From Undibacter mobilis (lineage in GTDB: Bacteria; Pseudomonadota; Alphaproteobacteria; Rhizobiales; Xanthobacteraceae), in NCBI RefSeq assembly GCF_003367195.1, contig NZ_QRGO01000003.1, positions 351,122 to 415,121 of the forward strand: DNA of 64,000 nucleotides. Reading direction: 5' to 3'. This document shows, piece by piece, positions 17,122-25,630 of this stretch. Both the position numbers and the translations under genes were made by a program. Under the pieces are notes generated by a model. It ran no database searches and was not told the origin of the DNA. It saw nothing but the letters and a program-made list of their open reading frames with translations. Position 1 is the stretch's first letter, and the number at the start of each line of letters is the position of its first letter.

Positions 17122-18747
17122 TCAGGCGGCGCGGCGTATCCTTGACGGTGGCGCGCGGCGACCGGCGGCGTTCGACCGGCTCCCAACCTTGAAGATCGCC
17201 AGCGCCTCCATCAGCGTCGACGCGCTGTCATCAAGACCCTCGGTGGCGCGCGCGGAGGATTCGACCAATTCGGCGTTTTTCTGCGTGACCTCGTCCATCT
17301 GCGCAACGGCCCGATTGACCTCGCCGATACCGACGCTCTGCTCGATGGACGCGGCCGATACTTCGCCCATGATCGAGGTAACGCTGCTGACCGACCGGAT
17401 GATGTCCTTCATGGTCTCACCGGCATCGCGCGCAAGCGTCGTACCGGCGCTCACCTTGGACGACGACACATCGATGAGCTGCTTGATCTCGCTCGCCGCC
17501 GAGGCGCTGCGCTGCGCGAGATTGCGCACCTCGGTCGCCACCACGGCAAAGCCGCGTCCGGCCTCGCCGGCGCGCGCGGCCTCGACCGCCGCGTTGAGCG
17601 CAAGCAGGTTGGTCTGCGACGCGATACCATTGATGATGCTGACAATATCGGAAATCTTGGCGGACGAGTTGCTGATGTCGGCAATGGTCGCCACGACCTG
17701 CTGCATCACTGCGCCGCCTTTCTCTGCGACAGCGAGCGCAGCGGCGGCCAGTTCGTTGCCCCTCGTCGAACGCTCGGCGTTCGATTGAACCGTAGCGGCA
17801 AGCTGCTCCATGCTCGCGGCGGTCTCCTCAAGTACCGCAGCCTGCGAATCCGAGCGACCCGACAAATCGACATTGCCTTCCACGATGTCGTGGGTGGCCT
17901 TTTGCATCGCCTCGAAATTACCGCGCACATCGCCAATGACGCTGCGCAGATTGATGTTCATCTGCCGCAGCGCGCGCAACAACTGACCCGCGTCGCCCGT
18001 TAGTTTCGTTTCGACATTGACGGTCATGTCGCCGCCGGCCATGCACAAAGCGGCCTTGAGAGCCTGCTGCATCGGCGCAATCACATGGCGCTCGAGATGG
18101 AACCAGAATGCGGCGGTCACGACCGCCACCGCCGCGGCAAAGCCCGCACCCCAGCCATTAAGTCCGGCGCGCGCGAGCCCATCTGACGACCAGGCGGTCC
18201 AGCCAAAGACAGCAAGCGCCGCGATAATCAGCGACAACGTGACGGCGATCCGGCCGCGCAGCGACAGGTCCATAGCCCGCGCAATGGCAGCGCCGAACCC
18301 ACCCGACAGAACCTCGCCCTGGCGCAGCCGGAGCGGCATGCCGGCCGCGACCTGACGGTAGAGCGCGTCGGCGGCCGAGACCTGAGCGCGGCTCGGCTTG
18401 GTACGTACCGACAGATATCCAACCGGGTTACCGTTCTCGATGACCGGCGTGACATTGGCGAAGACCCAATAGTAGTCGCCGTTCTTGCAGCGGTTCTTGA
18501 CGACGCCGGTCCACGGTTTGCCAGCCTTGATGGTTGTCCAAAGATCGGCGAAGGCGGCTGCCGGCATATCCGGATGGCGCAGGATGTTATGCGGCGCGCC
18601 AAGCAACTCTTCTTTCGAATAACCGCTGACCTCGACGAAATAAGGGTTGGCGTAGGTGATCCGGCCCTGAAGGTCGGTGGTCGATACGATGGTCTTGCCA
18701 TCGTCCAACGTGCGTTCGGTATTGTTCACAGGGGCGTTGAGCCGCAT
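17122..18747 (-). CDS. Aer-like PAS chemoreceptor (methyl-accepting protein)
   Basis: Signal transducer of 541 residues. The PAS domain (about 10-120) aligns closely with E. coli Aer: [14 protein letters not shown], then R57, H58 and D60 in LRHPDMP, W79 in GKPWTG, and KNGDYYW. In Aer these residues help bind FAD, so redox or energy taxis is likely. Two membrane spans follow (near 167-187 and 198-218), then a HAMP-like linker and a full methyl-accepting signalling domain with the hairpin tip [19 protein letters not shown]. The ATG at 18747 gives the Aer-like N-terminus. It is co-oriented with the rib genes but has nothing obvious to do with riboflavin synthesis except that Aer uses a flavin. 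Confidence 0.92.
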   Translation of the reverse strand: MRLNAPVNNTERTLDDGKTIVSTTDLQGRITYANPYFVEVSGYSKEELLGAPHNILRHPDMPAAAFADLWTTIKAGKPWTGVVKNRCKNGDYYWVFANVTPVIENGNPVGYLSVRTKPSRAQVSAADALYRQVAAGMPLRLRQGEVLSGGFGAAIARAMDLSLRGRIAVTLSLIIAALAVFGWTAWSSDGLARAGLNGWGAGFAAAVAVVTAAFWFHLERHVIAPMQQALKAALCMAGGDMTVNVETKLTGDAGQLLRALRQMNINLRSVIGDVRGNFEAMQKATHDIVEGNVDLSGRSDSQAAVLEETAASMEQLAATVQSNAERSTRGNELAAAALAVAEKGGAVMQQVVATIADISNSSAKISDIVSIINGIASQTNLLALNAAVEAARAGEAGRGFAVVATEVRNLAQRSASAASEIKQLIDVSSSKVSAGTTLARDAGETMKDIIRSVSSVTSIMGEVSAASIEQSVGIGEVNRAVAQMDEVTQKNAELVESSARATEGLDDSASTLMEALAIFKVGSRSNAAGRRAPPSRIRRAA

Positions 18748-18851
18748 GTGCCACTGATCCTTGGTCCGACGTAGAGCGGGCAAGCGCCCGCGTTTGAGCG
18801 GACGGCCTGCATGTCCGCCACCGTCTAGCTACACATAAGGTGTTATGAATA

Positions 18852-18886
18852 GGTTACCTGGTACCACTCTTGATCTGTTTGGTACC
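18852..18886. promoter_or_regulatory. Repeated GGTACC motif upstream of the chemoreceptor
   Basis: GGTTACC (18852-18858) and two copies of GGTACC (18860-18865 and 18881-18886), the last two exactly 21 bp apart, lie in an A+T-richer gap of 200 bp between the ribE stop and the chemoreceptor start. The two-turn spacing suggests a regulator site. This is pattern only; no regulator is known to me. Confidence 0.25.
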
Positions 18887-18947
18887 GCTACCGGAGCACA
18901 TACCGGCGTCGAAACAACTCAACGTAAAGAAACAAAATCAGACAACA

Positions 18948-19553
18948 TCAGCGGGTTTCCATCAGCCGCGCCGCATAGCGCGCCATGGTATCGACCTCGA
19001 GGTTGATGTCGTCGCCCGCTTTCAGGGTGCCAAAGGTCGTGACCGTCAGGGTGTGCGGAATGATCAGGACGGTAAAGTCGTCGCCTGTGACCGCGTTCAC
19101 GGTCAATGACACGCCATCGAGCGCCACAGAGCCCTTCGGCGCGACGAAGCGCGACAGCGCCCGCGGCGCGCGCAAGGTGAAGCGCGCCATATCGGTCATG
19201 TCGTCGCGGGCGACGACCTTGGCGAGTCCGTCGACATGGCCGGCGACCAGATGGCCACCCAGCTCGTCGCCAATCTTGAGCGGCCGCTCGAGATTGATGC
19301 GGGTGCCGTGGCGCCAGCGGCCAACCGTGGTGATGGCGAGCGTCTCAGCGGCGGCATCGGCGGCGAACCAGGTGCGGCCGTCCTCCTCGCCAGTGTCGAC
19401 CACGGTGAGGCAGACGCCGTTGCAGGCGACCGACGCGCCTTCGATGAGTTCCTCGCGCGGATAGCGCGTAAAGATCGTCAACCGCGACAGATTGTTGGCG
19501 CGGGCATCGACGGTGCGGATTTCGCCCAGATCGGTGACGATGCCGGTGAACAC
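18948..19553 (-). CDS. ribE: Riboflavin synthase alpha chain
   Basis: The 201-residue enzyme dismutates two lumazine molecules to riboflavin. It shows the internal duplication of the family: FTGIVTDLGEI with GASVACNGVCLTV in the first half, and GHLVAGHVDG with GSVALDGVSLTVN in the second. The start is a GTG at 19553, giving the canonical MFTGIV N-terminus, with AGGAG about 12 nt upstream. The frame is open further upstream without homology. It follows ribD by 34 bp. Confidence 0.95.
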   Translation of the reverse strand: MFTGIVTDLGEIRTVDARANNLSRLTIFTRYPREELIEGASVACNGVCLTVVDTGEEDGRTWFAADAAAETLAITTVGRWRHGTRINLERPLKIGDELGGHLVAGHVDGLAKVVARDDMTDMARFTLRAPRALSRFVAPKGSVALDGVSLTVNAVTGDDFTVLIIPHTLTVTTFGTLKAGDDINLEVDTMARYAARLMETR

Positions 19554-19587
19554 GTTATTGCTCTCCTGCGCAATGCCACATACTGAT

Positions 19588-20715
19588 TCAGCAACGTACA
19601 TAATGCTCGAGCGTGTCTGCGCCAAGCGCCTCGGTGCCATCGAGCTCAAGCTTGCCGGTCAGCCTGTCGAGCGCCATGCCTTCGAGCGGGCCGATGCCGC
19701 CCTCGCCGATGGCCTTCGGGCCCTTCAGTAGCACGAATTCGTCAACCAGATCGGCGGCGACGAACGATGCCGCGACCGTCGGGCCGCCTTCCACCATGAG
19801 CCGCGTAATGCCCTCACCGCCCAGCACTTTCATGACCTCGTCGAGATCGAGGCGGCCCTGCGTGTCGTCAACGCGGAACACGCGCGCGCCTTTCGATACC
19901 AGAATCTCCTCGGCGACCGGGGAGGCCTTCTGCGAGGCGAAGACCCAGGTCGGCACGTCGCGCACAGTAGAGATCACCGACAGCGACAGCGGCACGCGCA
20001 ATTGCGCATCAAGCACGACGCGCACCGGCGAGCGCTCATAGAGGCCCGGCAGGCGCGCGGTGAGCTGCGGATTGTCGGCCAGCACGGTGCCGAGACCGAC
20101 GAGAATGGCGTCATGCTGGGCGCGGATATTGAACACGTGGTTGCGCGCTTCGTCGCCGGTGATGACGGCCTGCTTGCGGCCGGCCAGCCCGGCCTTGCCA
20201 TCGGCCGACACCGCGAGCTTGAGCGTCACATGCGGACGGCTCGTTGTGATGCGGGCAATATGGCCGGCATGAGCCCGGCGCGCCTCGTCGGCGCAAAGAC
20301 CGACATCGACGACGATGCCGTTGTCGCGCAAGCGGGCGTGGCCCTGGCCGGCCACTTCCGGATTCGGATCTTCGATGGCGGACACGACGCGGGCGACACC
20401 GGCCTTGATGATGGCGTCGGCGCAAGGCGGCGTCTTGCCCTCATGCGAGCACGGCTCGAGCGTCACATAGGCCGTCGCGCCCTTGGCAAGCCGCTTGGCG
20501 CGGCGCAGCGCCTCGACCTCGGCATGGGGCCGGCCGCCCGGTTGCGTCCAGCCGCGGCCGACAATGACGCCATCCTTGACGATGACGCAGCCGACCGCCG
20601 GATTGGGCCAGGTGTTACCGAGACCGCGGCGACCCAGCGACAAGGCCAGGCGCATGAAACGTTCGTCGACGGCGCTCCCGGAGGACGCCGAATTCGCAGC
20701 TTCTGCTTCGCTCAT
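19588..20715 (-). CDS. ribD: Bifunctional riboflavin deaminase/reductase RibD
   Basis: Enzyme of 375 residues. The N-terminal deaminase has the zinc ligands His64 (with Glu66 in HAEVEAL), Cys89 and Cys98 in [13 protein letters not shown]. The C-terminal half is the NADPH-dependent reductase ([17 protein letters not shown], then [12 protein letters not shown]). Its ATG overlaps the nrdR stop as ATGA. Confidence 0.96.
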   Translation of the reverse strand: MSEAEAANSASSGSAVDERFMRLALSLGRRGLGNTWPNPAVGCVIVKDGVIVGRGWTQPGGRPHAEVEALRRAKRLAKGATAYVTLEPCSHEGKTPPCADAIIKAGVARVVSAIEDPNPEVAGQGHARLRDNGIVVDVGLCADEARRAHAGHIARITTSRPHVTLKLAVSADGKAGLAGRKQAVITGDEARNHVFNIRAQHDAILVGLGTVLADNPQLTARLPGLYERSPVRVVLDAQLRVPLSLSVISTVRDVPTWVFASQKASPVAEEILVSKGARVFRVDDTQGRLDLDEVMKVLGGEGITRLMVEGGPTVAASFVAADLVDEFVLLKGPKAIGEGGIGPLEGMALDRLTGKLELDGTEALGADTLEHYVRC

Positions 20716-21185
20716 TTGCTGACCGGCCCGTCGTCGTCGCCGCGCAACTCATCGAGTGCGGCGCGGAAATCCTTGGCCTCGCGGAAGTTGCGATAGACCG
20801 AGGCAAAACGCACATAGGCGACGTCGTCGATCTCGCGCAAGTGCTGCATCACCGCCTCGCCGATCGTCTCCGACGTCACTTCGTTCTCGCCCATGCTCTC
20901 CAGTTCGCGCACGATCTTGGAGACCATCTGCTCGATACGCTCGGGCTCGACCGAGCGCTTGCGCAAGGCGACCTGCACCGAGCGCATCAGCTTGTCGCGA
21001 TCGAAGGGCACGCGGCGGCCATTGCGCTTGATCACGGTGAGTTCGCGCAGCTGCACGCGCTCGAACGTGGTGAAGCGGAAATTGCAGGACAGGCAGACGC
21101 GGCGGCGGCGGATCACGGCCGAGTCTTCGGTCGGACGTGAATCCTTCACCTGGGTATCGAGGCTACCGCAGCTTGGGCAACGCAT
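20712..21185 (-). CDS. nrdR: Transcriptional repressor NrdR
   Basis: Repressor of 157 residues for ribonucleotide reductase genes, working through an ATP/dATP-sensing ATP-cone. The N-terminal zinc ribbon has Cys3, Cys6, Cys31 and Cys34. The ATP-cone starts at [18 protein letters not shown]. It is coupled to ribD and lies 109 bp after glyA; that gap carries a palindromic repeat. Confidence 0.97.
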   Translation of the reverse strand: MRCPSCGSLDTQVKDSRPTEDSAVIRRRRVCLSCNFRFTTFERVQLRELTVIKRNGRRVPFDRDKLMRSVQVALRKRSVEPERIEQMVSKIVRELESMGENEVTSETIGEAVMQHLREIDDVAYVRFASVYRNFREAKDFRAALDELRGDDDGPVSK

Positions 21186-21195
21186 GGTCCTCTCC

Positions 21196-21239
21196 CGTCA
21201 TTCCGGGGCGCGGCTGAAAGGCCGCGAACCGGAATCCAG
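21196..21239. repeat. Short palindromic repeat, CGTCATTCCGG type
   Basis: Starts with CGTCATTCCGG. ATTCCGG (21200-21206) pairs with CCGGAAT (21229-21235), and an inner CGCGGC/GCCGCG stem closes on a short loop. The 11-bp start and the following GGAATCCAG are shared with the larger element at 25511-25629. It may act as a transcription-ending or RNA-stabilising hairpin after glyA. Confidence 0.6.
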
Positions 21240-21294
21240 CTTCAGGTGCAGCGGGCTCGTCTGACAGCGAAAGAAGGCCCGCTGCACGCAACAC

Positions 21295-22578
21295 TCACTG
21301 ATAAATCGGGAACCGATCCAGCAGCGTCTTCACCTTGTCGCGCACCTTGGCCTCGACCAGCGAGTCTTCCGGAACGCCCTTCTGCGCCAGCACGTCCAGC
21401 ACTTCGACGATCATCTCGCCGACCTGCTTGAACTCCGCCGTGCCGAAACCGCGCGTGGTGCCAGCCGGCGTGCCGAGACGAATGCCCGACGTCACCATCG
21501 GCTTCTCGGGGTCGAACGGAATGCCGTTCTTGTTGCAGGTGATGTGGGCGCGGCCGAGCGCGGTTTCCGCGACCTTGCCGGTCTGGCGCTTGGGACGCAG
21601 ATCGACCAGCATCAGATGGTTATCGGTGCCGCCCGAGACAATATCGAGGCCATTGGCCTTGAGCGTCTCGGCCAGCGCCCGCGAATTGGCGACGATGTTC
21701 TTGGCGTAGGTCTTGAACTCGGGCTGCAACGCTTCGCCGAAGGCGACCGCCTTCGCCGCGATGACATGCATCAGCGGGCCGCCCTGCAGACCCGGGAACA
21801 CCGCCGAGTTCATCTTCTTGGCAATGGCCTCATCGTTGCACAGGATCATGCCGCCGCGCGGGCCGCGCAGCGATTTGTGCGTCGTCGTGGTGACGACATG
21901 GGCGTGCGGGATCGGCGTCGGATGCTCGCCGCCGGCGACGAGACCGGCAAAGTGCGCCATATCCACCATCAGATAGGCGCCGACTTCATCGGCGATCTCG
22001 CGGAAGCGCTTGAAGTCCCAGACGCGGCTGTAGGCGGTGGCGCCGGCAAGGATGAGCTTCGGCTTGGTCTCGCGCGCGATCTTCGCCACCTCGTCCATGT
22101 CGATGAGCTGGTCCTCGCGGCGCACGCCATAGGGCACCGGCTTGAACCACTTGCCCGACATGTTGACCGGCGAGCCGTGGGTGAGATGGCCGCCGGCATT
22201 GAGGTCGAGACCCATGAAGGTATCGCCCGGCTGCAGCAGCGCGAGAAACACGGCCTGATTCATCTGCGAGCCGGAGTTCGGCTGGACGTTGGCGAAGTTG
22301 CAGCCGAACAGCTTCTTGGCGCGGTCTATCGCCAGTTGCTCGGCAATGTCGACGAACTGGCAACCGCCATAGTAGCGGCGACCCGGATAACCCTCGGCAT
22401 ATTTGTTGGTGAGCACCGAACCCTGCGCTTCCAGCACGGCGCGGGAGACGATGTTTTCCGAGGCAATCAGCTCGATCTCGTCACGTTGACGACCGAGCTC
22501 CTTGCCGATCACGTCGAAAATCTCGGGATCAACATCCTTGAGGGGGGCAGAAAAGAACGTCTTTGTCGTCGCCGACAT
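21295..22578 (-). CDS. glyA: Serine hydroxymethyltransferase
   Basis: PLP enzyme of 427 residues that converts serine and tetrahydrofolate to glycine and methylene-tetrahydrofolate. The cofactor Lys235 lies in [14 protein letters not shown]. Other conserved blocks are [28 protein letters not shown] and [12 protein letters not shown]. It begins the glyA-nrdR-ribD run. A 5' leader hairpin lies 15 nt before its ATG. Confidence 0.97.
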   Translation of the reverse strand: MSATTKTFFSAPLKDVDPEIFDVIGKELGRQRDEIELIASENIVSRAVLEAQGSVLTNKYAEGYPGRRYYGGCQFVDIAEQLAIDRAKKLFGCNFANVQPNSGSQMNQAVFLALLQPGDTFMGLDLNAGGHLTHGSPVNMSGKWFKPVPYGVRREDQLIDMDEVAKIARETKPKLILAGATAYSRVWDFKRFREIADEVGAYLMVDMAHFAGLVAGGEHPTPIPHAHVVTTTTHKSLRGPRGGMILCNDEAIAKKMNSAVFPGLQGGPLMHVIAAKAVAFGEALQPEFKTYAKNIVANSRALAETLKANGLDIVSGGTDNHLMLVDLRPKRQTGKVAETALGRAHITCNKNGIPFDPEKPMVTSGIRLGTPAGTTRGFGTAEFKQVGEMIVEVLDVLAQKGVPEDSLVEAKVRDKVKTLLDRFPIYQ

Positions 22579-22592
22579 ACCTGTGGTCTCCG

Positions 22593-22617
22593 GGCGCCGT
22601 GAGGGAGAATCGGCGCC
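22593..22617 (-). promoter_or_regulatory. Leader hairpin of glyA
   Basis: Perfect 7-bp arms (CGGCGCC against GGCGCCG) enclose an 11-nt loop. In the RNA the loop reads ATTCTCCCTCA, complementary to a purine-rich Shine-Dalgarno such as the GGAG just downstream. It could modulate glyA translation. No known riboswitch consensus was recognised. Confidence 0.4.
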
Positions 22618-22730
22618 GTTTTAGTGGGGATTTCCGGGGTTCCGGTTCGCACCTGCGAATAGCATATCGGCCCCCACACGCCAAGCGGTGGCGCAGGCGC
22701 GCGTGGACAGCCGCAAGATATAGGGAAACC

Positions 22731-22931
22731 TCAGGGAATCCCGCCGGCGCGGCGCTCGCGGGCGATGCGCGCCTTCAGCTTGCCGAGCGCCAGCCTTTTG
22801 AGATCGGCCAGCGACCCGCTGGCCGGTCCGACCACCGCGACCTCGATCGCGGTTGCGGCATCGACGGCCGCGACCTTGGCGCTGGCGCCAATGACCGTAA
22901 TCTCAAAATAGACTTCGGATTCGTCTGCCAT
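22731..22931 (-). CDS. DUF6898-like small protein
   Basis: A 66-residue protein matching, from memory, small Hyphomicrobiales proteins annotated DUF6898: an EVYFEITVIGASAKVAAVDA strand region, an AIEVAVVGPASGSLADLKRLA middle, and a basic helix at the end (KARIARERR). The ATG at 22931 is chosen; the frame is open for 64 further codons that lie over the neighbouring divergent gene. Function is unknown. It precedes glyA on the same strand with a 152-bp gap. Confidence 0.75.
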   Translation of the reverse strand: MADESEVYFEITVIGASAKVAAVDAATAIEVAVVGPASGSLADLKRLALGKLKARIARERRAGGIP

Positions 22932-23073
22932 CGCCGCCGCACTATAGCCCGGGGCCGCTGGCGAACAAAAAACGCCGGCGGCATTGCTGCGGCTCGCAAG
23001 CTCAATTATGTGCGTCGCGACACGCCCCGGCCCACGGACCACGTCGATCCGGCGCGAACCATTCGAGGATGCG

Positions 23074-23373
23074 ATGACGAACGCCGAGCTCTTACAAATG
23101 GCGCGGGACAACCTGAACCGCATCGCCGCCGCGCCAGCGCCGGCCGACGCGCTGCGTCAGGTCATCGAGGCGCACGAACTTGTCTTCGCGCTGTATCCTG
23201 AACAATCGGCGCAGGGCTTCGACACTTATCTGATCAAGGGCAAGCCTCTGGTGGTCGGCGCCTCGGACGAGGATCTGGCCAAGCGCCCGACAACCGCCGT
23301 GCCCTGCTCCGATCTCGAAGAAGCCATGGCGCTGGAGCGCAGCTTCGGCGACAACCGGCCCGGGCAGCACTAG
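23074..23373 (+). CDS. Conserved-looking hypothetical protein
   Basis: A 99-residue soluble protein with no domain I recognise. It has a helical first half (MTNAELLQMARDNLNRIAA) and an acidic, compact second half with CSDLEEAMALERSFG. GAGGA lies 4-5 nt before the ATG at 23074, a good ribosome-binding site, and codon use is like the neighbours. It is divergent from the DUF6898-like gene with a 142-bp shared upstream region. Confidence 0.65.
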   Translation: MTNAELLQMARDNLNRIAAAPAPADALRQVIEAHELVFALYPEQSAQGFDTYLIKGKPLVVGASDEDLAKRPTTAVPCSDLEEAMALERSFGDNRPGQH

Positions 23374-23419
23374 GCGTTTCCCGGCGTCAGATGTTTGGCA
23401 TTAAAAACCAACAGGCGTC

Positions 23420-23575
23420 TTAACCGCTTGTGGCGCGCTCCTGAGAGCCGGGCTCGGGCAGCGTTCCGGCACCCGGCGTTTTGCTGTCGTCGGTCAGTTC
23501 CGGCTTCGCGTGCGGACCGGCTGCGGGCATGTCTTTCGCCTGGGTCGGCTGTTTGGTCGGGTTTTGCTTTTCCAT
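23420..23575 (-). CDS. Small Pro/Lys-rich disordered protein
   Basis: A 51-residue reading frame rich in Pro, Lys, Gln and Gly, starting MEKQNPTKQPTQAKDMPAAG and ending in a Thr/Pro/Glu-rich tail. From memory, short proteins of this pattern are common in Bradyrhizobium relatives. No membrane segment or fold is expected. The Shine-Dalgarno is weak, so the call rests on composition and resemblance. A different open frame on the same strand (23370-23585) looks like a shadow. Confidence 0.55.
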   Translation of the reverse strand: MEKQNPTKQPTQAKDMPAAGPHAKPELTDDSKTPGAGTLPEPGSQERATSG

Positions 23576-23609
23576 ACCGGAACAACGCCGAGACTTTGTC
23601 AGCGTTCCT

Positions 23610-23903
23610 TCAGATCGCCTCGATGATGCGGATGTCGCGCTCCTTGGCGACATCGCCGAGCAATTTCAGGCATTCCTGATAGGCCGGGCTGTTATAGGCC
23701 GCGAGCGCCGCATCGACGCTGTCGAACTCGACGAGAACGGTGCGACCCATATAGCCGCCATCGAGCGTGGTCGACGGCATGCCGCGCGCAAGGATTTTCC
23801 CGCCGGCGGCCTGCAGCGCCGTACCGGCATTCTTGCCGTAGGCGGCAAGTGCGTCGGGATTTGAAACCGTGCGGTAGGTCGCGACCCAGTAGGCTTTCGG
23901 CAT
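23610..23903 (-). CDS. DUF1330 family protein
   Basis: A 97-residue ferredoxin-like (dimeric alpha/beta barrel) protein. Family blocks are YWVATYRTVSNPDALAAYGK, LARGMPSTTLDG and VLVEFDSVDAALAAYNSPAYQ, the last being the DUF1330 hallmark. Function is not established. It stands alone as a short monocistronic gene. Confidence 0.9.
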   Translation of the reverse strand: MPKAYWVATYRTVSNPDALAAYGKNAGTALQAAGGKILARGMPSTTLDGGYMGRTVLVEFDSVDAALAAYNSPAYQECLKLLGDVAKERDIRIIEAI

Positions 23904-23930
23904 GGGCTCCGCACCTGATTTTCGCGAATA

Positions 23931-24539
23931 CTATCGAGCCAGAATAAGCTTGCTATCATCCAAAGGCGGAAGCTTCAACTCGGCCCAGATCTTACGCACA
24001 ACAGTAATAAACTCTCTTGCCGCACCAGTTAGCTCAGACGTTTGATCTGTGTATTCTTTGAGCGTGAGGTCTAATGTTTCTTCAACAAGATTCCCACCTT
24101 TGTACATGCGATAGAGTCGAAAATGAAGTTTTGAGTCGAGCGTTATGTCATCAGGTCGCACGAGCAGCCCGTGCGCCGCAAAATTGCGGAGATTTTCATG
24201 TTTCAGAATGCGACCAATAATACTCTTGAGTTCATCAGCATAAGGGCTGATGGGCCCCTTAGTGCTCAAGATATTCGTTAAACGGTCCGCCCGTTTGGCT
24301 GCGTCCTGCGTAAATGATAGATCGAGGTGAAGGTACTGTTCAAAGCCAGCAGCCTCCACTATCAGCTTCGCCATAAACCACTCGACCTGAGCAAAGGCCA
24401 AAATGATCCCGCCGCGGCTATCGAGCAACTTTTCGACCCATGCGTCTGCTTCTGGCGAGAGTTTAATTCGAGAGGACAGCGGTGGCGTCAAATGCGCAGA
24501 TGGTTTTGATTCAGATTTCAACGGCTCCTTGCTCACCAT
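23931..24539 (-). CDS. HEPN-like orphan protein
   Basis: A 202-residue helical protein that I cannot assign to a named family. It contains R118-N-F-A-A-H123 in ENLRNFAAHG, matching the R-X4-6-H signature of HEPN domains, many of which are RNases in defence or toxin systems. A hydrophobic helix with VEWFMAKLIVEAAG (about 52-65) and a long amphipathic C-terminal half surround it. The DNA is clearly A+T-richer than its neighbours, suggesting transfer. No antitoxin-like partner (for example an MNT nucleotidyltransferase) is adjacent. The motif is short, so the assignment is tentative. Confidence 0.6.
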   Translation of the reverse strand: MVSKEPLKSESKPSAHLTPPLSSRIKLSPEADAWVEKLLDSRGGIILAFAQVEWFMAKLIVEAAGFEQYLHLDLSFTQDAAKRADRLTNILSTKGPISPYADELKSIIGRILKHENLRNFAAHGLLVRPDDITLDSKLHFRLYRMYKGGNLVEETLDLTLKEYTDQTSELTGAAREFITVVRKIWAELKLPPLDDSKLILAR

Positions 24540-24635
24540 CGCCCCCTATTAAAGTTGACGAGAACATCGTAGCCACTTTCGATAGCGGCGCAATCGCCGC
24601 GCTTTGCGGTCTTCGCGTGCGATCAAACGACAAAA

Positions 24636-24667
24636 CCCCGGCCAGGGGAGGTTTTTCCCGGCCGGGG
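24636..24667 (-). terminator. Terminator downstream of ldtR
   Basis: CCCCGGCC (24636-24643) and GGCCGGGG (24660-24667) form an 8-bp stem. On the minus strand the stem is followed by TTTTG. It lies between the ldtR 3' repeat and the HEPN-like gene. Confidence 0.7.
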
Positions 24668-24700
24668 CAAGTCGTCACGCCAGAAGAGGCAGAAGACTCA

Positions 24701-24793
24701 GGAAGGCTTCAGAGACTTCGAAGGCTTACAATTTGAAGACTTGCAGCTTGAAGGCTTACAAACTTGAAGGCTTGCAGACTCGGAAGGCTTACA
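24701..24793. repeat. Degenerate tandem repeat in the ldtR 3' UTR
   Basis: About five and a half copies of a 15-17 bp unit, on the minus strand close to TGYAAGCCTTCAAGTY, with TGTAAG and TGCAAG starts alternating. The first unit includes the ldtR stop codon (TGTAA), and the array ends about 34 bp before the terminator. It has no spacers and units are imperfect, so it is not a CRISPR. Confidence 0.8.
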
Positions 24794-25301
24794 GGCGATA
24801 GAGAATCTGGTCGGTCCAGAAACGCTCGAGCCGGTGCAGCGACTTGTTCAGCGTCGCGAACTCGTCGGCATTGATGCCGCCGACCTGCTCCACCGTGCGG
24901 ATGTGCTTCTGGTAGAGCGTATCGACGATGTCGCGCACTTCCTGGCCCTTCGCGGTCAGCTTGATGCGGACCGAGCGGCGATCGACGCGCGAGCGCTGGT
25001 GATCGAGGAATTCCATCTCCACAAGCTTCTTCAGATTGTAGGAGACGTTGGAGCCGAGATAATAGCCACGCGTGCGCAGCTCGCCGGCGGTCAATTCCTT
25101 GTCGCCGATATTGTACAACAGCAGCGCCTGCACCGAATTGATATCGGAGCGTCCGCGGCGGTCGAATTCGTCCTTGATGACATCGAGCAAGCGGCGATGC
25201 AGCCGCTCAACCAGAGTCAAAGCCTCCTGATAGAGAGGACGGATGGTGTCGAACCGCGCTTCACGTTCGGCGGGTTCGACCGTCTTGACGACGGCTTTCA
25301 T
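24789..25301 (-). CDS. ldtR: MarR family regulator LdtR
   Basis: Regulator of 170 residues very close, from memory, to the LdtR proteins of Liberibacter and other Hyphomicrobiales, which control an L,D-transpeptidase and stress tolerance. Diagnostic blocks are LVERLHRRLLDVIKDEFDRR, NSVQALLLYNIGDKELTAGE and GYYLGSNVSYNLKKLVEMEF, the last being the recognition helix of the winged fold, with wing residues RSRVDRRSVRIKL. No L,D-transpeptidase gene is adjacent. The A+T-rich upstream region 25302-25460 holds its promoter, including a small GTGAA/TTCAC inverted repeat near 25445. Confidence 0.9.
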   Translation of the reverse strand: MKAVVKTVEPAEREARFDTIRPLYQEALTLVERLHRRLLDVIKDEFDRRGRSDINSVQALLLYNIGDKELTAGELRTRGYYLGSNVSYNLKKLVEMEFLDHQRSRVDRRSVRIKLTAKGQEVRDIVDTLYQKHIRTVEQVGGINADEFATLNKSLHRLERFWTDQILYRL

Positions 25302-25510
25302 GTCTAACGCCCCTTTTTGTACGCTGGCCTTTTTGGCCCAGGTGACGAGGCCCTGTTTTCCTCGTCCCTTATCTGCGTCAACTTATGGGGCGCCCTCTAA
25401 AATCGGCTTAAATAACAGCATAAACATTAGGTTTATTTACGACGGTGAATCTTTGGTTCACGAATTCAATTGCAATCTTCGTGGCAAGGAGTCGTTCACC
25501 CTCTCCTCTT

Positions 25511-25629
25511 CGTCATTCCGGCACGGCACGCACGCCAGTGCCGGAGCCCCGGAGCCGGAATCCAGATGCAAACGCGGCGGTTCGGTCTGGATTCTGGGTT
25601 TGCACGCTGCGCATGCGCCCGGAATGACG
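25511..25629. repeat. Palindromic intergenic element with CGTCATTCCGG ends
   Basis: A 119-bp element bounded by a perfect 11-bp inverted repeat (25511-25521 and 25619-25629). Inside, GAATCCAGA (25558-25566) and TCTGGATTC form a second inverted pair, and CAAAC/GTTTG another. It ends 1 bp before the mmsB stop codon and may end that transcript. It encodes nothing and has MITE-like or REP-like architecture. With the ldtR promoter it fills the 330-bp gap 25302-25630. Confidence 0.75.
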
Positions 25630-25630
25630 C

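Noticed and set aside
23370..23585. A 71-codon minus-strand frame overlapping the small Pro/Lys-rich gene
   Set aside because: Arg-rich shadow composition; the 51-residue frame in the other phase looks more like known small proteins.
24701..24793. Possible CRISPR array
   Set aside because: Units are directly adjacent with no spacers, too short and degenerate, and no cas genes are present.
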